Source: Triticum aestivum (Eukaryota > Streptophyta > Magnoliopsida > Poales > Poaceae). From it: a stretch of DNA of 64,000 bases. The stretch lies in the NCBI RefSeq assembly GCF_018294505.1, contig NC_057802.1, forward strand, positions 312,222,209 to 312,286,208. Direction: 5' to 3'. This document shows, one piece after another, positions 33,901-45,067 of the stretch. A program made the position numbers and the translations under genes. The notes beneath the pieces are model-generated. The model had not been told where the DNA came from. It was given only the letters and a program-made list of their open reading frames with translations, and ran no database searches. Each line of letters opens with the position of its first letter. Positions within the stretch are counted from its first letter, which is position 1.

Positions 33901-34186
33901 AGAGTACGACATTGAAGAAGGCGGAATAAGGGGGAACCAGGCGAGCCCACAGGGCGTGAAGATGGATGGGGATCTCGGTGGCCGTCTTATCGACCGAAGC
34001 ACGGGATGTAGGCCATGCCACTGTCTTCGCCCACTCATTGGAGTTTGCGGCGAGTGCAGGGCGGACCTTGTCCATTGCCTCCTAGTTGAGCACCACCGAC
34101 CGCTCAACGGTGGGTCCGAAGGCCGGCGGCGCTTTGTTTGAAGCCTGGGGATTCTTCTTCCACTTCCCCCTCCGGCTCGGTGCCAT
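30972..34186 (-). pseudogene. Antisense gene with a 'putative gypsy type transposon' (PF04195-like) domain
   Basis: The minus-strand start is an ATG at 34186 (MAPSRRGKWKKNPQ). The conserved domain includes LHALWARLVPPYSAFFNVVL, LSVFAFICEAMVGIAPS and, after a frameshift, WRRLTRLKDLDVTAPMVVK and RSRPMWTFSGSNES. This matches plant proteins annotated as putative gypsy type transposon. A perfect donor GTGAGT at 32748 suggests an intron; the acceptor is uncertain. Downstream parts are Ser-rich, then Ala/Glu/Arg-rich coiled coil (31814-31200), then an acidic tail ending SDPEDAASDMSD at 30972. Breaks: TAG at 34082-34084, a one-base loss in a C run at 33620-33623, a stop near 32254 and a frameshift near 31900. 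Antisense genes inside plant Gypsy elements are known; their function is not. Confidence 0.7.
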
Positions 34187-34460
34187 GGCAGTAGAGAAGA
34201 TTGAGCCCTGGTTGAATTGGAGACGGAGACCGTCATTTCCGAGAAGATGGAGGAGTTGGGGAGCGCGCTGCCACCAATGAAGGTGGACCTGTGTAGATCA
34301 CGGTGGCCGCTTAGCCGAGTGGATATTAAGGTGGCGTGGGGAAGTGGAGACGCCCATGTCTTGTCAATCGCCACACATCAGTCAAGGCCGCAGGCTATTG
34401 GGGCCCGCGGCGCTCCGCACTTGACCCTAGGCTTCGCCTCGAAGCCAAGTCCGAGCACGC

Positions 34461-34479
34461 CTTTGGGCCCGGGGGCTAC
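34461..34479 (+). other. Polypurine tract of the non-autonomous element
   Basis: CTTTGGGCCCGGGGGCTAC lies directly before the 3' LTR start, with a G5 core. Confidence 0.6.
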
Positions 34480-35319
34480 TGTCGGCGTCCTGGGAACGGG
34501 GGTCCCTAGACTTGCCCGCCTGCGGCCCAGGGCGTGGCTCCACCAACGGCCTGGTACGGCCCATCTTCATCAACAACCACTCAAGACCCTCGTGAGGGGC
34601 CAAGCCTCGCGAGGCGGATGACGCCAAGACCTCCTCAGGGGCAGCCTCAATAGGCTGGCTCCAGAGGAGCGGCCATATCTATGCAAGGGGCACCCGCGAG
34701 GTGCGTGTGACATGAGCCATGACGACCAAGGCCAGGCGGGCGCCAGCGAGCGCAGAGTACTGGTTGCCTCTTTGGTGCTAAAGGGGCAAGCACAGGCGAG
34801 GAGTCCCGAGGCATCAGGCAAAGGTTTCCATATCGATGCAACAAGACCAAGACCAGCAGGACGGCAGGATGGAGGTCACCATGGAGCCCAAGACGGTGTC
34901 ACCACCAGAGCCTTTGGCAGGCAAAGACCACCTTTTGTCCGGAAAGATTGTACTAGTTGTCCCCCTTCAAACTGACCGTTGTGGGATCCCTTCCCGCCTA
35001 ATATTTGGGAAGAGGACCAGGGCCTCGAAGGCCAACTCACAAGCTCCACGAGCTCAAGAGCACCTCTCCTCAGGAGGCTGTTCATCCCTTGTACTTTTTC
35101 ATCCTCAGCCTACAAGGCAATCCACCACACCACACTGGAGTAGGGTATTACACCATAACGGTGGCCCAAACCAGTATAAACCCTTGTGTCTCTCTGTTCT
35201 CCGGGTTCGGCGAGCTAGGCCTTGAGATCATTGTGCGAGCGAGTTAGAGAGGGAGAGAGATCTTCGTGTGCACCCCAGTGTTCAAACCTCAAGGGTTTGC
35301 TGGAACCCGTAATCCGACA
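34480..35319 (+). repeat. 3' LTR of the non-autonomous element
   Basis: 840 bp, colinear with the 5' LTR. A 70 bp deletion between CAGGGCCTC and AAGGCCAACTC removes the TATA box and the poly-G run. Scattered substitutions between the LTRs show the insertion is not recent. Confidence 0.92.
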
Positions 35320-36479
35320 CGTGCCACATCAAAATTGTGAAATTGGCTATTCAAACATCACAACAAACACCTCTTAGGGCCACATGCATGCAGGCGGTGG
35401 TTATCCTAGCTAGGACACTCACATGTGAAGCTTCCATCTATGGGCCCATGAGGTCATCGTTGATGCATGCATGCATCACTTTGACCTACATCGGGAGAGG
35501 TTAATTAATTTGACCATCGATGAGGATTCTTTTTGGGTTGTACGTATTACGGTAGGAGCATATAGTATGCGTCGAAGAGGGGGAAGGGGACCATCATATG
35601 TAGTATGCTTCATGAACCTCACTCTGTGTCGGTGCATGGTTTACAGTTTTTGAGGCATGTGGCACATCAAAGTTGTGCATTTTGGGTATTCAACATATAT
35701 ATGTTTGTCCCACATGCAAAGCGATGGTGGTTGTCCTCTCGCACCCACTTAAGCAGTTATCAGCGATATCGATGCTTTCCATCTATGGGCCCGCTTGGTC
35801 CATCACTACTTTTTGCCTGATAACGAGAGGGGTTAATTTGACTTAGGAGGGGATTATTTTTCTGCTTGTAATACGGTATATATATAGGTCATACTCTGGG
35901 ATGACATGCATGGTACAGTTTGAGCACACACACATGCATGTGTACGCATGAATCCCTCCCATCGAGTCGAAGTGGCTAGTACAATGACACGTCATGAACC
36001 GATCTCGCTCTGTGTGGGGTGTGCACGCCCCACATCAATGTTGTGAAATGGTATTCAAATGCATGCACGCATCACCTCCATACATATGCATGTAGTGGTT
36101 GCCTTTGAATGGTACACTCCCTCGCGTGGTTATCGGCGACAAGCCTATATATTCGTGGGCCCGCATGGACATCCATGATCACCTTGACCGACAACAAGAT
36201 AGGTTATCATGGCGGATTCTTCATTTGGTTCGTGTTATCGTAGTATAGGTCATGGTGAGATTCAAACCTAATTAAGTTTGAGTGCATATACTATGCACGC
36301 ATGCATGCATGAATCGCCATCGTCGGCTTGAAGTGTGGTGTAACATACATATGCATCGTCAACCTAACCCTCACTCAGTGTGGGGATTTCTAGTTCGAAA
36401 TCACGGTGCCACATCAAATTTGTTCCATTGTGTACTCAAAAAACACACCTCTCCATACATATGTTTGGGCCACACGCAT
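35320..36479 (+). repeat. Tandem array, right part (units B-E)
   Basis: The anchor word TGCCACATCA or a close variant recurs at 35322, 35660, 36027 and 36407. With the left part rejoined the periods are 335, 338, 367 and 380 bp. The last unit is partial and ends at 36479 where a CACTA-like end begins. No coding frame is conserved between units. Confidence 0.7.
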
Positions 36480-36810
36480 CACTACAAAAAAAGACACATC
36501 CGTGACATTTTGGCCCGAACGAATTTTTTTCCTGTCATGCTTATGACACTTCTATGACGATAATTGTGACAAAACCCGGTATCATCATAGATGTGGTGGG
36601 CTCCTACTTCTATGACAAAAAATCATGATAGAAAATGGGCTTTTTGTCCTGGGCGGGCTGGAGACGCAGCTGCATGACATTCTTTGGGCCATGCATGACG
36701 GAAAAAACCGTGGTAGAAGCGAGGGTGAGGAAAATATCGGGGAGTTGTCGGTTACGGTGGGTGGCGGGGGCCGAGCGATGCGTGTTTCTCTCGTACATGT
36801 ACGCGTCTGT
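36480..36810 (+). mobile_element. Left end of a CACTA-like DNA transposon
   Basis: Starts CACTACAAAAAAAGACACAT, with the CACTA hallmark, after the flank CAT. It continues with short motifs (CTATGACAAAAAATCATG, CATGACATTCTTTGGG) recalled from Triticeae CACTA termini. The complementary right end (an oligo-T then GTAGTG) was not found, so the extent is unknown; sequence up to about 41500 may belong to it. Confidence 0.6.
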
Positions 36811-37660
36811 GTGCGAGGCGTTGCGCTCTAACTGAACCCGAGCGAAGCGTTGGGCTCTAACTGACCCCGAGCAATTGCACTAGCTATGTTACTGAACCCG
36901 AGCGATCGATCCCTTGCTGTTAACTGAACCTAAGTGATTCCTTCGCTACTGCTGCTAACTGAAACTGGTCGATGCTGCCTCTTGATGAACAGTGAGCATT
37001 GTTGGGGGTTTGGATGAACAGTTCCCGGTGGGGGGTTGGATGAACAGTCCCCGGTGGGGGGTTGGATGAACAGGACCCCGTGGTGTTGCCGCTGGATGAA
37101 TAGGACCCCGATCGATCGAGCCGGTTGGGGGTGGATGAACAGGACCCCGTGGAGGGCTGGATGAACAGGATGACCCCGTGGAGGGCTGGTTGAACAATAG
37201 CCAGTGGAGGGCTGGATGAACAGTAGCCTATGGAGGGGTGGTTGAACAGGGCCCCGTGGAGAGGGCTGGTTGAACAGTAGCCGGTGGAGGAGCGGTGTAG
37301 GCTGGATAAACAGTCGCAGGTGGAGGCTGGAGGAGGTCGACGATGGATGAACAGTAGCCCATGGAGGCACTCGACGGTGGAGATGAATAGTATCCCGTGG
37401 AGTCCCATTTTGCGGTACGCTACACCCCTCCCGATGAACAGGACTCCCGTTTCAACCGTAGCGCTCCAACACAAGTCTGTTTCCTCCATTTTGCGGTATG
37501 CCACACCCCTCCCGATCAACAGGACCTCGTTTCGACCATAGGAGGTCCAAGAGAAGTCTGTTTCCTCCGTTTTGGGGTACGCCAGACCCCTCCTGATGAA
37601 CAGGATCACGTTTCGACCGTGGTCGGTCAAACACAAGGCCGTTTCCTCCGTTCTGCGGTA
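36810..37660. repeat. Minisatellites inside the CACTA-like element
   Basis: Three successive repeat types. CTAACTGAACCCGAGCGA units occur at 36825-36965. About a dozen 25-35 bp units built on GGATGAACAGGACCCCGTGG occur at 36990-37400. Four units of about 85 bp containing TTTGCGGTACGCCACACCCC and GATGAACAGGA occur at 37400-37660. Subterminal repeats bound by the transposase are typical of CACTA elements. The long frames here are translations of the repeat. Confidence 0.75.
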
Positions 37661-37979
37661 CGTTGGGCCTTGTTTCGATCAGCTGTTCCGTCCAAGCCGG
37701 TTGGCTCCCGATGAACACGACGACGATGCAGTTTTTCCGTTCCAACCCAGCCATGTACACGAGCCCTCGCCGTACGTATGCGCGAGTAGGCGTTCGAGAC
37801 CCCGCCCATATGTACATACGTGGCCGTATTTACTTTCTTGCACCCTGGCCGCTGTACGTACGTGTTCATGGTATGTCTGCGCCTCTACTATGACACGTGC
37901 CCTTCCTTACTCGGCCACGGTTCATCGTTGTATCCTACAGACCGATCGACCAGTATGTACGTACACGTTCGCGACCAGA

Positions 37980-38350
37980 ATGACAAAGCTACGTACGCTT
38001 CGACCAGGTGGGTCCCAACTGTCACGCACTTCCTTGCGTGCGAAGTCGTAGCTGGTGGGTCCCAGTAGTCAGGGGACGAATCATTTTTATTTGCCCATAA
38101 TATGGACGCACTTCCTTGGGTGTGAAGATGTAGCTGGTGGGTCCCAGCAGTCAGGGGGGAAACATTTTTTTTCGCGAAATACGATGGCCCATCCGGTGGG
38201 TCCCTGCTGTCAGGTGGAGGAATCATTATTTTGCGCGTAATAAGGAGGCACTTCCTTGCTGCGGCCGTGGACCCAGCTGTCAGCCTCTCCACGTACAGTA
38301 CTCTTCCGATGGAAGTCGTTCGTTGACCACATTGACCACGCTGCGCCGAG
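37980..38350. repeat. Repeated GTGGGTCCCA/TGTCAG segments
   Basis: Three to four imperfect units of about 85 bp with GTGGGTCCCAGCAGTCAGG, GGAGGAATCATT and AAGGAGGCACTTCCTTG. The same words return near 38790 and 39755-39930, where a whole block (AATAAGGAGGCACTTGCGT to GTTGACCATGTTGACAACG) repeats 38240-38340. Between 38350 and 39870 I see only such repeats, a string of ACAGCCCATTT words (39000-39430) and AT-rich filler. Confidence 0.5.
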
Positions 38351-39871
38351 AGCACCAAGGCGGTGGACGACAGTGAGGCCTAGGAAGGAAACGACGCGGA
38401 GCCGGGGAAGACGCGACAGTGGATGCCCATGCGGAGAGGAGTACGAGGGTTCACTGGTTCGGCTGCGGTGTGAGGCTGCCGTCGCCGCAGAATAACAGGG
38501 GGTGTGGGTGAGTGGAGGGATGGCCTGGCCAGCGGTGGGAGTAGTAGGGGGCGGTGAGGCCTCCACGGCAGCACAACTGGCCACGGGAGGCAGGAGCAGG
38601 CGGCACGACCGGCGCTGCTTTGGGCGCCTGGAGCAAGAAGACCAGAGGTTGAAGAAGCACGCCGGCCGTTGGATGGACATCGTACGGTCACTGCAACTAG
38701 AATCGTTTATAATGACTAAGTTGACAAAGCCCTTGGTACGCGTCAACTTAGTAGGCCCATAGGCCAGCCTCCGAAACGGTGCGCCCCAGATGTCAGGGGG
38801 AGGAATCACTTTTTGGGCGGGTGAAGCTAGAATATCCGAGATTGAAGAAGAAGCACGACATCTGTTGGATGGACATCCAATGACCACTGTTGCTAGAACC
38901 GTGTGTTGACTATAAGTTGACAAAGCCTTGCATACGCGTCAACTTATTTTTTTGAGGGGACGCGTCAACTTAGTAGGCCCACAAGTGTGTGGAAGAGAAC
39001 TTATAGCCCATTTGAGATGTGTAAGAATGTACAACCCATTTTTGAATTCTAATGGAATTTACTACAGCCCATTTACAGTTTGTTAAAAGTACAGCCCATT
39101 TTCTAGCTAGGACAACGATTAATAATTTCAACCAACCGTTCAAAACAGAATTCAATAAAATTTCCCACATTTTGATGGGATCCGAAATATTTTTATCCCA
39201 AAATTTCAAGTCAGATTTAATACAATTTCAATATAAATTTGTATTACGTAAAAATCCAACGAAATATTGCGCGCGCAACAATTAATGAAATTAAAATTTT
39301 CAAAATCCAAAAATAATATTTTATAAACTAATTACGTATTTGGTGCATTTTTTTATAGTTACAGCCCAGTTTTTTATAATTACATCCCATTTATTATTTC
39401 TCAAAGCCCATTTTCTTGTTAAGCCTAATGCATCCCTCCTCGGAAAGATTTGCAGCCCAGCGGGGTGGAGAATAACAAGTTGACCTTGCCTGGGTATTCC
39501 TCAAAATAAGTATAGCTGGGCTAGCCATTTCCAGCTTGAAAAAAATTAATATCTGGGCTGGATATCTGGCCTGGGCTAGACGGGCCACAGCCCGCCCAGT
39601 TAATACCCTGCTCTCCTTTGAACAACAACGAGAACATCGCTCAAGAAAAACTCTGCAGTGCTCACACCTCAAAAACACAAATACTGCTCGAGTTGCTTGG
39701 TCCCAGCTGTCGGCCGCTCCTTGTGCAATTCTCTCGTTTATTGACTACATAGGTTGACAATGGTGTGGGACTGTGATGTCAGGAAACTAGGAGGAAGCAA
39801 AAAAAATACAGTTGTATATAATAAGGAGGCACTTGCGTACGTGCGGCTATGGGCCTGGTGGGTCCCCACTG

Positions 39872-40457
39872 TCATCCTCTCCAAGTAAAGTCATCTCCTA
39901 ATTCCTCATGTCTGTTGACCATGTTGACAACGCGAGACGGCGGCGCCATGGCGAGTGCAACAACTCGAAGGACGATGGAGAGGGCCTCGCGGGCCCTATG
40001 GATGGTCTGATACAGCACCCGCTGCTCATTCGAGAAGCCAAGATCATAGGGCCACATGTCCGCGACGGCATTGTCGTTCGCTTGTTCACCGGTGCTCGTT
40101 GAGGAGACGGAGGTTGCAACATAGGTCCTCCTGCGCTGGTAGCTCTTCCGCCATTAGGGCGTCGAAGTGCGGCTGCACCTGCTCTATGGTGAACACGACA
40201 TGTACCGGCTTGGATAGTGGCACCGGCTCCTCGTCGGAAGCTACGTCCATCGTCTGATTGTCGTCGCTCAGCTTGGCGAGCTCGCTGGCGAGCCAGCATG
40301 TCCGACTGCTGGATCGACCCACTGCGAAGCACGAGCCTGACTGCCCTGGCCCACCCAGATCGCCTCCCTCGCCCGCGGGCGCTTTCCACCTGAAACGGTC
40401 AGCACCGCCCGCCCCGCTTCCCAGTGCAGGCGATTGCTCCGCCTTCAAATGACACAA
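39872..40457 (-). pseudogene. Unrecognised minus-strand coding-like fragments
   Basis: Two minus-strand segments in different frames: one with DEEPVPLSKPVHVVFTIEQV and EELPAQEDLCCNL (40270-40086), the other with MWPYDLGFSNEQRVLYQTIH (40057-39872). Amino-acid composition is protein-like but I do not know the family. The GC-rich part at 40325-40440 resembles 47670-47830. It lies head-to-head with the TATA-driven frame at 40630. Confidence 0.3.
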
Positions 40458-40558
40458 GTGTCGTCCGTCCGTCCGTCTGCCGCCGACATTAATGTTACAC
40501 GGTTACCGAGGCGGCTACTCCGGTGCCACACGTCCGTCCCTCCGCCGCCCACCATTGC

Positions 40559-40566
40559 TATATAAA
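40559..40566 (+). promoter_or_regulatory. TATA box upstream of the frame at 40630
   Basis: CTATATAAAC in GC-rich surroundings, 64-71 bp before the ATG at 40630. Good spacing for a plant promoter. Confidence 0.5.
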
Positions 40567-40629
40567 CTGTTGCGCCGGCCATAGCCGCAGTCATCCGCCT
40601 CTGTTCCCTTTCTCCTGTCCACACCACTA

Positions 40630-41496
40630 TTGCCCACCATGGCTTCCTCGTGCTCCAGCGCTCTTCGGGATGGGCGGACGACGGACCACAAGGAGATGAC
40701 AGCCATTGCTGCCGACTGGCTGGCTGGCTGGCAGCCGGAGGACGACGCCCCCCCAATGGAGAACATGGTAGTCGACGATCCGGCGCTAACTCCCTCCTCC
40801 GCGCCATCCTCGCCGGTGCATTGCACCATGACCATCGGCGAGGCCCGTGCCTAATACATGGACACGGTGAGGCAAAAGCGTCAGGAGCAGTTCCGGGAGG
40901 CGCAGGCTGACGCCGCCTACAACCACCATCTCCTCCGGGAGCACCTGCAGGCGGAGGAGCAGATCGCCGCGGAGCGGGCGGAGCAGGAGGCACTGCTCGA
41001 CTCGTACCGCTCCGACCACGAGGGCCGCCTCGAGCGCTGGCGGTACCGCATGCGGGTGGCGTAGGCTGTGGCCGCCTACAAAGAGGGCGATGAAGCGGGC
41101 GAGGCGCTGTTTGGCGAGATCGAGGACGAGGCAGAGGACATGCCGGCTCCGACGAGTCCCTGCTCCGTTAGCGTAGACGAGGCCCTGCTCCGCCGAGGCC
41201 CCACGGCGCCAACAATGAGGCAGAGGACACCGCCGGCTCCGCCGAGGCCCCGCCGGCGCCGAGGCGGAGGCCCTACTCCGCCGAGGCCCCGCCCCACCAA
41301 CAACGAAGCAGAGGACATCACCGGCTCAGCCGAGGCCCCACCCTGCCGGCAACGAGGGGGGAGGATTCCCCCTGCTCTGCCGAGGCGCCGCCCCGCCGGC
41401 TACGAGACTGAGGACATCGCCGGCTCCATCGAGGCCCTGCCCCGCTGCCAACAAGGCCACGCCACACAGAAAACGAGGAAGAGTAGAACACGGTAG
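40630..41496 (+). pseudogene. Charged coiled-coil protein of a repeat family, two in-frame stops
   Basis: One frame stays open from the ATG at 40630 to 41496 except for TAA at 40852-40854 and TAG at 41062-41064. It reads MASSCSSALRDGRTTDHKEM, then IAADWLAGWQPEDDAPP, an Ala/Glu/Arg-rich helix (LREHLQAEEQIAAERAEQEA) that should form a coiled coil, and a Pro/Arg-rich tail of degenerate repeats. Near-copies are, from memory, frequent in wheat repeats. Function unknown. The two stops make it a probable pseudogene, although each lies in an otherwise clean frame. Confidence 0.5.
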
Positions 41497-41640
41497 GTCG
41501 CCACCGTTCGGGTCCAAGTAAGGCCACCGCTGCTACCCTCCGGTTGAAGCCAAGCTAGGCAGGTTGATCATTGACGGCCGTTTAGCTTCTCGGCGACGAC
41601 ATGGAGTCGGAGAGCTATGTTGGAGAAGGACGCTGCTTCT

Positions 41641-41731
41641 ACTTAACTGTTGGTGCAGTTGGCTCACTGACACGTGGGCCAAATAGGCATCTGGGCCACA
41701 TGTCAGTTACGCAACTGCACCTGCAGTTAAG
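41641..41731. repeat. Short inverted repeat
   Basis: Arms 41641-41680 and 41693-41731 pair with few mismatches (ACTTAACTG...GTGCAGTTG against CAACTGCACCTGCAGTTAAGT), with a 12 bp loop. It could be a small MITE remnant or a hairpin. Confidence 0.6.
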
Positions 41732-42017
41732 TCACCGAATCTCAGTCCGCTGGAGAAGAAGCTTCTATTCGGCTCAGCCGGACACAGGTGGGTAACTTCG
41801 GTTAATTAATTATACCTCCAGCGCACCCCTTTTTAGTTGAAGAATGTATGAAATGTAATGAATTCTGGCATGTTTATATGAAATCCGACTATGTATGAAT
41901 GAATTTAGTTTGATTAGTTCGAATTCTTGTATCACTGGCATTGGATGAACATGCAAAACAATACGTACTAGCATTATTCCCAGGGTGATCACCTCGTTTG
42001 CAGCAGTTTCACATGTA

Positions 42018-42143
42018 CTCCCTCCGGTCCTTTTTACTCTGCATACAAGTTTTGTCTGCAGTCAAAGTATCTCTATTTTGACCAATCTTATAGAAAAAAG
42101 TATGAACATTCACAATGTGCGAAGTAAAAAGGAACAGAGGGAG
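42018..42143. mobile_element. Stowaway MITE, 126 bp
   Basis: CTCCCTCCGGTCCTTTTTACT at the left end mirrors AGTAAAAAGGAACAGAGGGAG at the right, with TA on both sides (42016-42017 and 42144-42145). Confidence 0.85.
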
Positions 42144-42332
42144 TACAAAGAGTTTGAGCAGCTTTTTAGCGTTCCTGTACATTGCAATCAAACACACAGG
42201 CCTGGCAATTCATAGAGAACATTCAAAACAATCGATGATTATGCATCTCAGTGATTCACATATCAGAGCCAATTTTTACTTCACAACTAAAGAATAAATA
42301 AAAATCGATCAACGCTGCTGACAGCAAAGGGC

Positions 42333-42490
42333 GTCCCATTTGAAAATATCAAACGCATGTCTTCTTGCTAACATCAATGAGCAAAATTTGACAAGGTTGT
42401 CCCATTCCAAAATGTCAAATGCTTGTTGTTTTGCATACATCAATGAGCAAACTTTGACAAGGTTTTCGCATTCCAAAATATCAAATGCCT
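42333..42490. repeat. Tandem repeat, two and a half units of ~67 bp
   Basis: Units share CCCATTCCAAAATGTCAAATG and ACATCAATGAGCAAACTTTG, ACAAGG. No coding role seen. Confidence 0.7.
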
Positions 42491-44081
42491 ACGATTGTGG
42501 AATGGGCAGGGTTTGCCATCAGTTCGGACATTGACATGGCACCTCGTGCTAAATAAACCAGCTGTTCTTTTTGTGCAGTTCCACCAAAATCAACCAAATT
42601 CGCGCGTAGCTTGTATGATTTCGCCCTTATATGTTGCCATGCCTTGAACATATCGGCACCTCCTTTCTTGTGGTGGAAATGAATGATTCGATGTATTCAT
42701 GAACATTTTGTGCAGTTCCCATTGAAATCAAGCTGAGAACCCCTGTTTGCACAAATACAAAAAAAGTGATTAGTATAAAGCAAACTGTACTATGAATTGA
42801 CAGTTTAAACAGGCACCTACATGGTCCATGTAGAGCACACTTTTAGAAAAATGGAACTCATCGAAAAGAATCCTAGAACAACATTGTACTTGCGCATCAC
42901 AACAAAAAAGGGAGATCTGTCAGTCCTTCTGAGCTGAAGTTAGTTTGGTCTTGTGGGGAGTAATGTAACCATCCTTCAACTGCTCCTACTGATGAGAAGA
43001 TAGACAGGGCTTCTTCATCCTGGCATAATCGGAACTAGTCACTTCACGTACTCCATATTCTTCTTCACAGGAGGATGATCCTGTTGTGCAAAGACAAGAG
43101 GACAACTAAATGCTAGCATCCCTGTTTGCTAAAAAAAGTAAAGGAAATATTTAAAACAGCACAGATGAAGCACTTTTCAAGGACAATACCACTTTCTCAT
43201 GACAGTATTTAAACAGTAGCACAACACCAATAGAGATGACAAAGCTCAATCATATGGATGAAATCCGTGGGCGAGTACCAACCTTTGTAAGGAGGCTTAT
43301 TGTGTAGAGCATATAGATCAAGCACTTCTCTGGAACCATCTGTTGTTATCTACTGTGGTTACCATGCTTACTATATACTCCTCGATTAGTTTAATGTTTC
43401 CAACATCTTCTTGTGTAGTTCCACTAAAATATATGGTATCTTCAAAGAAGATCCCTGTTTGCACAAGTAGAGATAATTACATTAAGAGTGGCATCAAATC
43501 AGTGGCAAAACAATTGCTCGTTCCAGCCATAGTAATAAATTAAGACGCAAAACTATATCATTACTTGTGTCATCACAGTTCCAGTGCTTCATTACAGCAC
43601 CGGGAGTTGATTTTTGTTTTTCTTCCGCTTGTTCTTCCCCTTCATCACTTGGTTCAATAACAGACAAGCTTCGCCTTCAATGTAAGATTTGGCATGTCAA
43701 TTAGGGAGCACAAGTATAGCACTAAACAACGACATTAATTTTCTAATGAAAGTGGCAAAATACAGGCCAAAAGTTGTGAAATATCCTTATCTTACCTCAA
43801 TGGGATATTACGGTGCACATACAGATTGGAAGTCTTGTCTCCATTTGTGCAGTTCACTAAAATCAAGCAACATTACCGTACAAGTAGCACAACATATGAA
43901 AGCACACTGCACAATCGTGTGAAAGAAGGCTAGTACTGACCTCTCATGATGCGGAATTGAAACAACTCACAAGAACAAGATCTGAACCAACTTTGCCAAC
44001 ACGGATAGGAAGTAAGATCTCCTCTTGTGCAGTTCCACTAAGATCAAGCAATCAAGCAACGTTGTCGGTGTGACATTTTGG

Positions 44082-44130
44082 TTGAACTGCACAAAACACT
44101 CTTAAAACAAAAGTGTTTTGTGCAGTGCAA
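44082..44130. repeat. Hairpin formed by inverted copies of the gene module
   Basis: TTGAACTGCACAAAACACT (44082-44100) and AGTGTTTTGTGCAGTGCAA (44112-44130) are reverse complements with one mismatch and an 11 bp loop. The arms are the GAACTGCACAA core of the neighbouring exon-like modules in opposite orientations. Confidence 0.8.
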
Positions 44131-44404
44131 CAAAAGGTCACAATAGCAACAAGGTGAAGTAGATAACCCTGTTTACACAGAGGTGCAAAGGAAACAACTA
44201 GTGGTCAATAACGATGGATGACGCAGAAGCCAACAAAAAGAAGCATCTAACATATCTAAATGGGAAAGAAAGCAAGACAGTAGCATTTCTCAAACTGTGG
44301 CATTGATTCATATTAACAAAGAGATTAAATTAACAATAAAATTTGTTAAACATGTAATTTGCTTTTAACTATGGCATTGCATCAATTTTCCAGCGGCATT
44401 ATTA

Positions 44405-44749
44405 GAGGGTGTTTGTTTACAGGGACTTTTTGGTGTAGGGACTAAAAAAAGTCCCTGTCAGTCCCATCTAAACCAAACAGGAGGGACTTTTAGGGACTAA
44501 AAGTGGGCATTTGGGACTAAAGAAAGAAGACCCCGAGGGAGAGTCTTTTTGGGACTTTTTCCAATAGTTGCCTCTGCCCCGCATCGCACCTTATCTCTAT
44601 TAGTTCATTACTAGGGGTAACATGGTCTTTTAGCATGTCATTTAATAACCTCTAGTCCATGTTTAGTCCCTGGAACCAAGCAGGTAGGGACTAGGGACTT
44701 TTTAGTTGGGACTAAAAAAAGTCCTAGGACTTTTTAACCACACAGGGCC
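44405..44749. mobile_element. Tourist-type (Harbinger) MITE, 345 bp
   Basis: Target duplication TTA on both sides (44402-44404, 44750-44752). Ends GAGGGTGTTTG and CCACACAGGGCC are imperfect inverted repeats, and the interior has paired AGGGACTTTTT/AAAAAGTCCC stretches. Confidence 0.8.
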
Positions 44750-45067
44750 TTAGATTAACAACAACTAAAGAGTTGCACGGGACAGTGGAAGCACCAGTAC
44801 CATTTGCATCTACCGATGTATGAAGGGGTGATGCACAGTCTATTGCAACAAAGAACAAACAACCAAGGAGCATATCTCTGTTGGTCCCAGTTTTGTTATC
44901 TTTAGACAACTTTCCCTATGCGAGTGCAGCAAATCTAGTCCTGCTCAAACTCTACAGCCTTGTCCCCCAAAACAAAAAGATCAGTTCGTTACAGATGTGT
45001 GTACTGCGTTTGTCATTGTTTTCCCTTTTCGACCAACGTAGGTGCTGGATAGCCAGTCTGTACTAGT

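Larger units (their letters stand above)
28013..35319 (+). mobile_element. Complete non-autonomous Gypsy-like LTR element
   Basis: LTRs 28013-28921 (909 bp) and 34480-35319 (840 bp), both TGTCGGCG...TCCGACA, are flanked by the perfect 5 bp target duplication CGTGC (28008-28012 and 35320-35324). The 5.56 kb interior has a gag remnant in sense orientation and a larger antisense gene. I find no protease, reverse transcriptase, RNase H or integrase. It therefore depended on a partner element. It inserted into a tandem array unit. Confidence 0.92.

Noticed and set aside
36920..37636. 238-codon minus-strand frame rich in HPSTGYCSTS-type repeats
   Set aside because: It is the translation of a minisatellite, with equally long frames in other phases.
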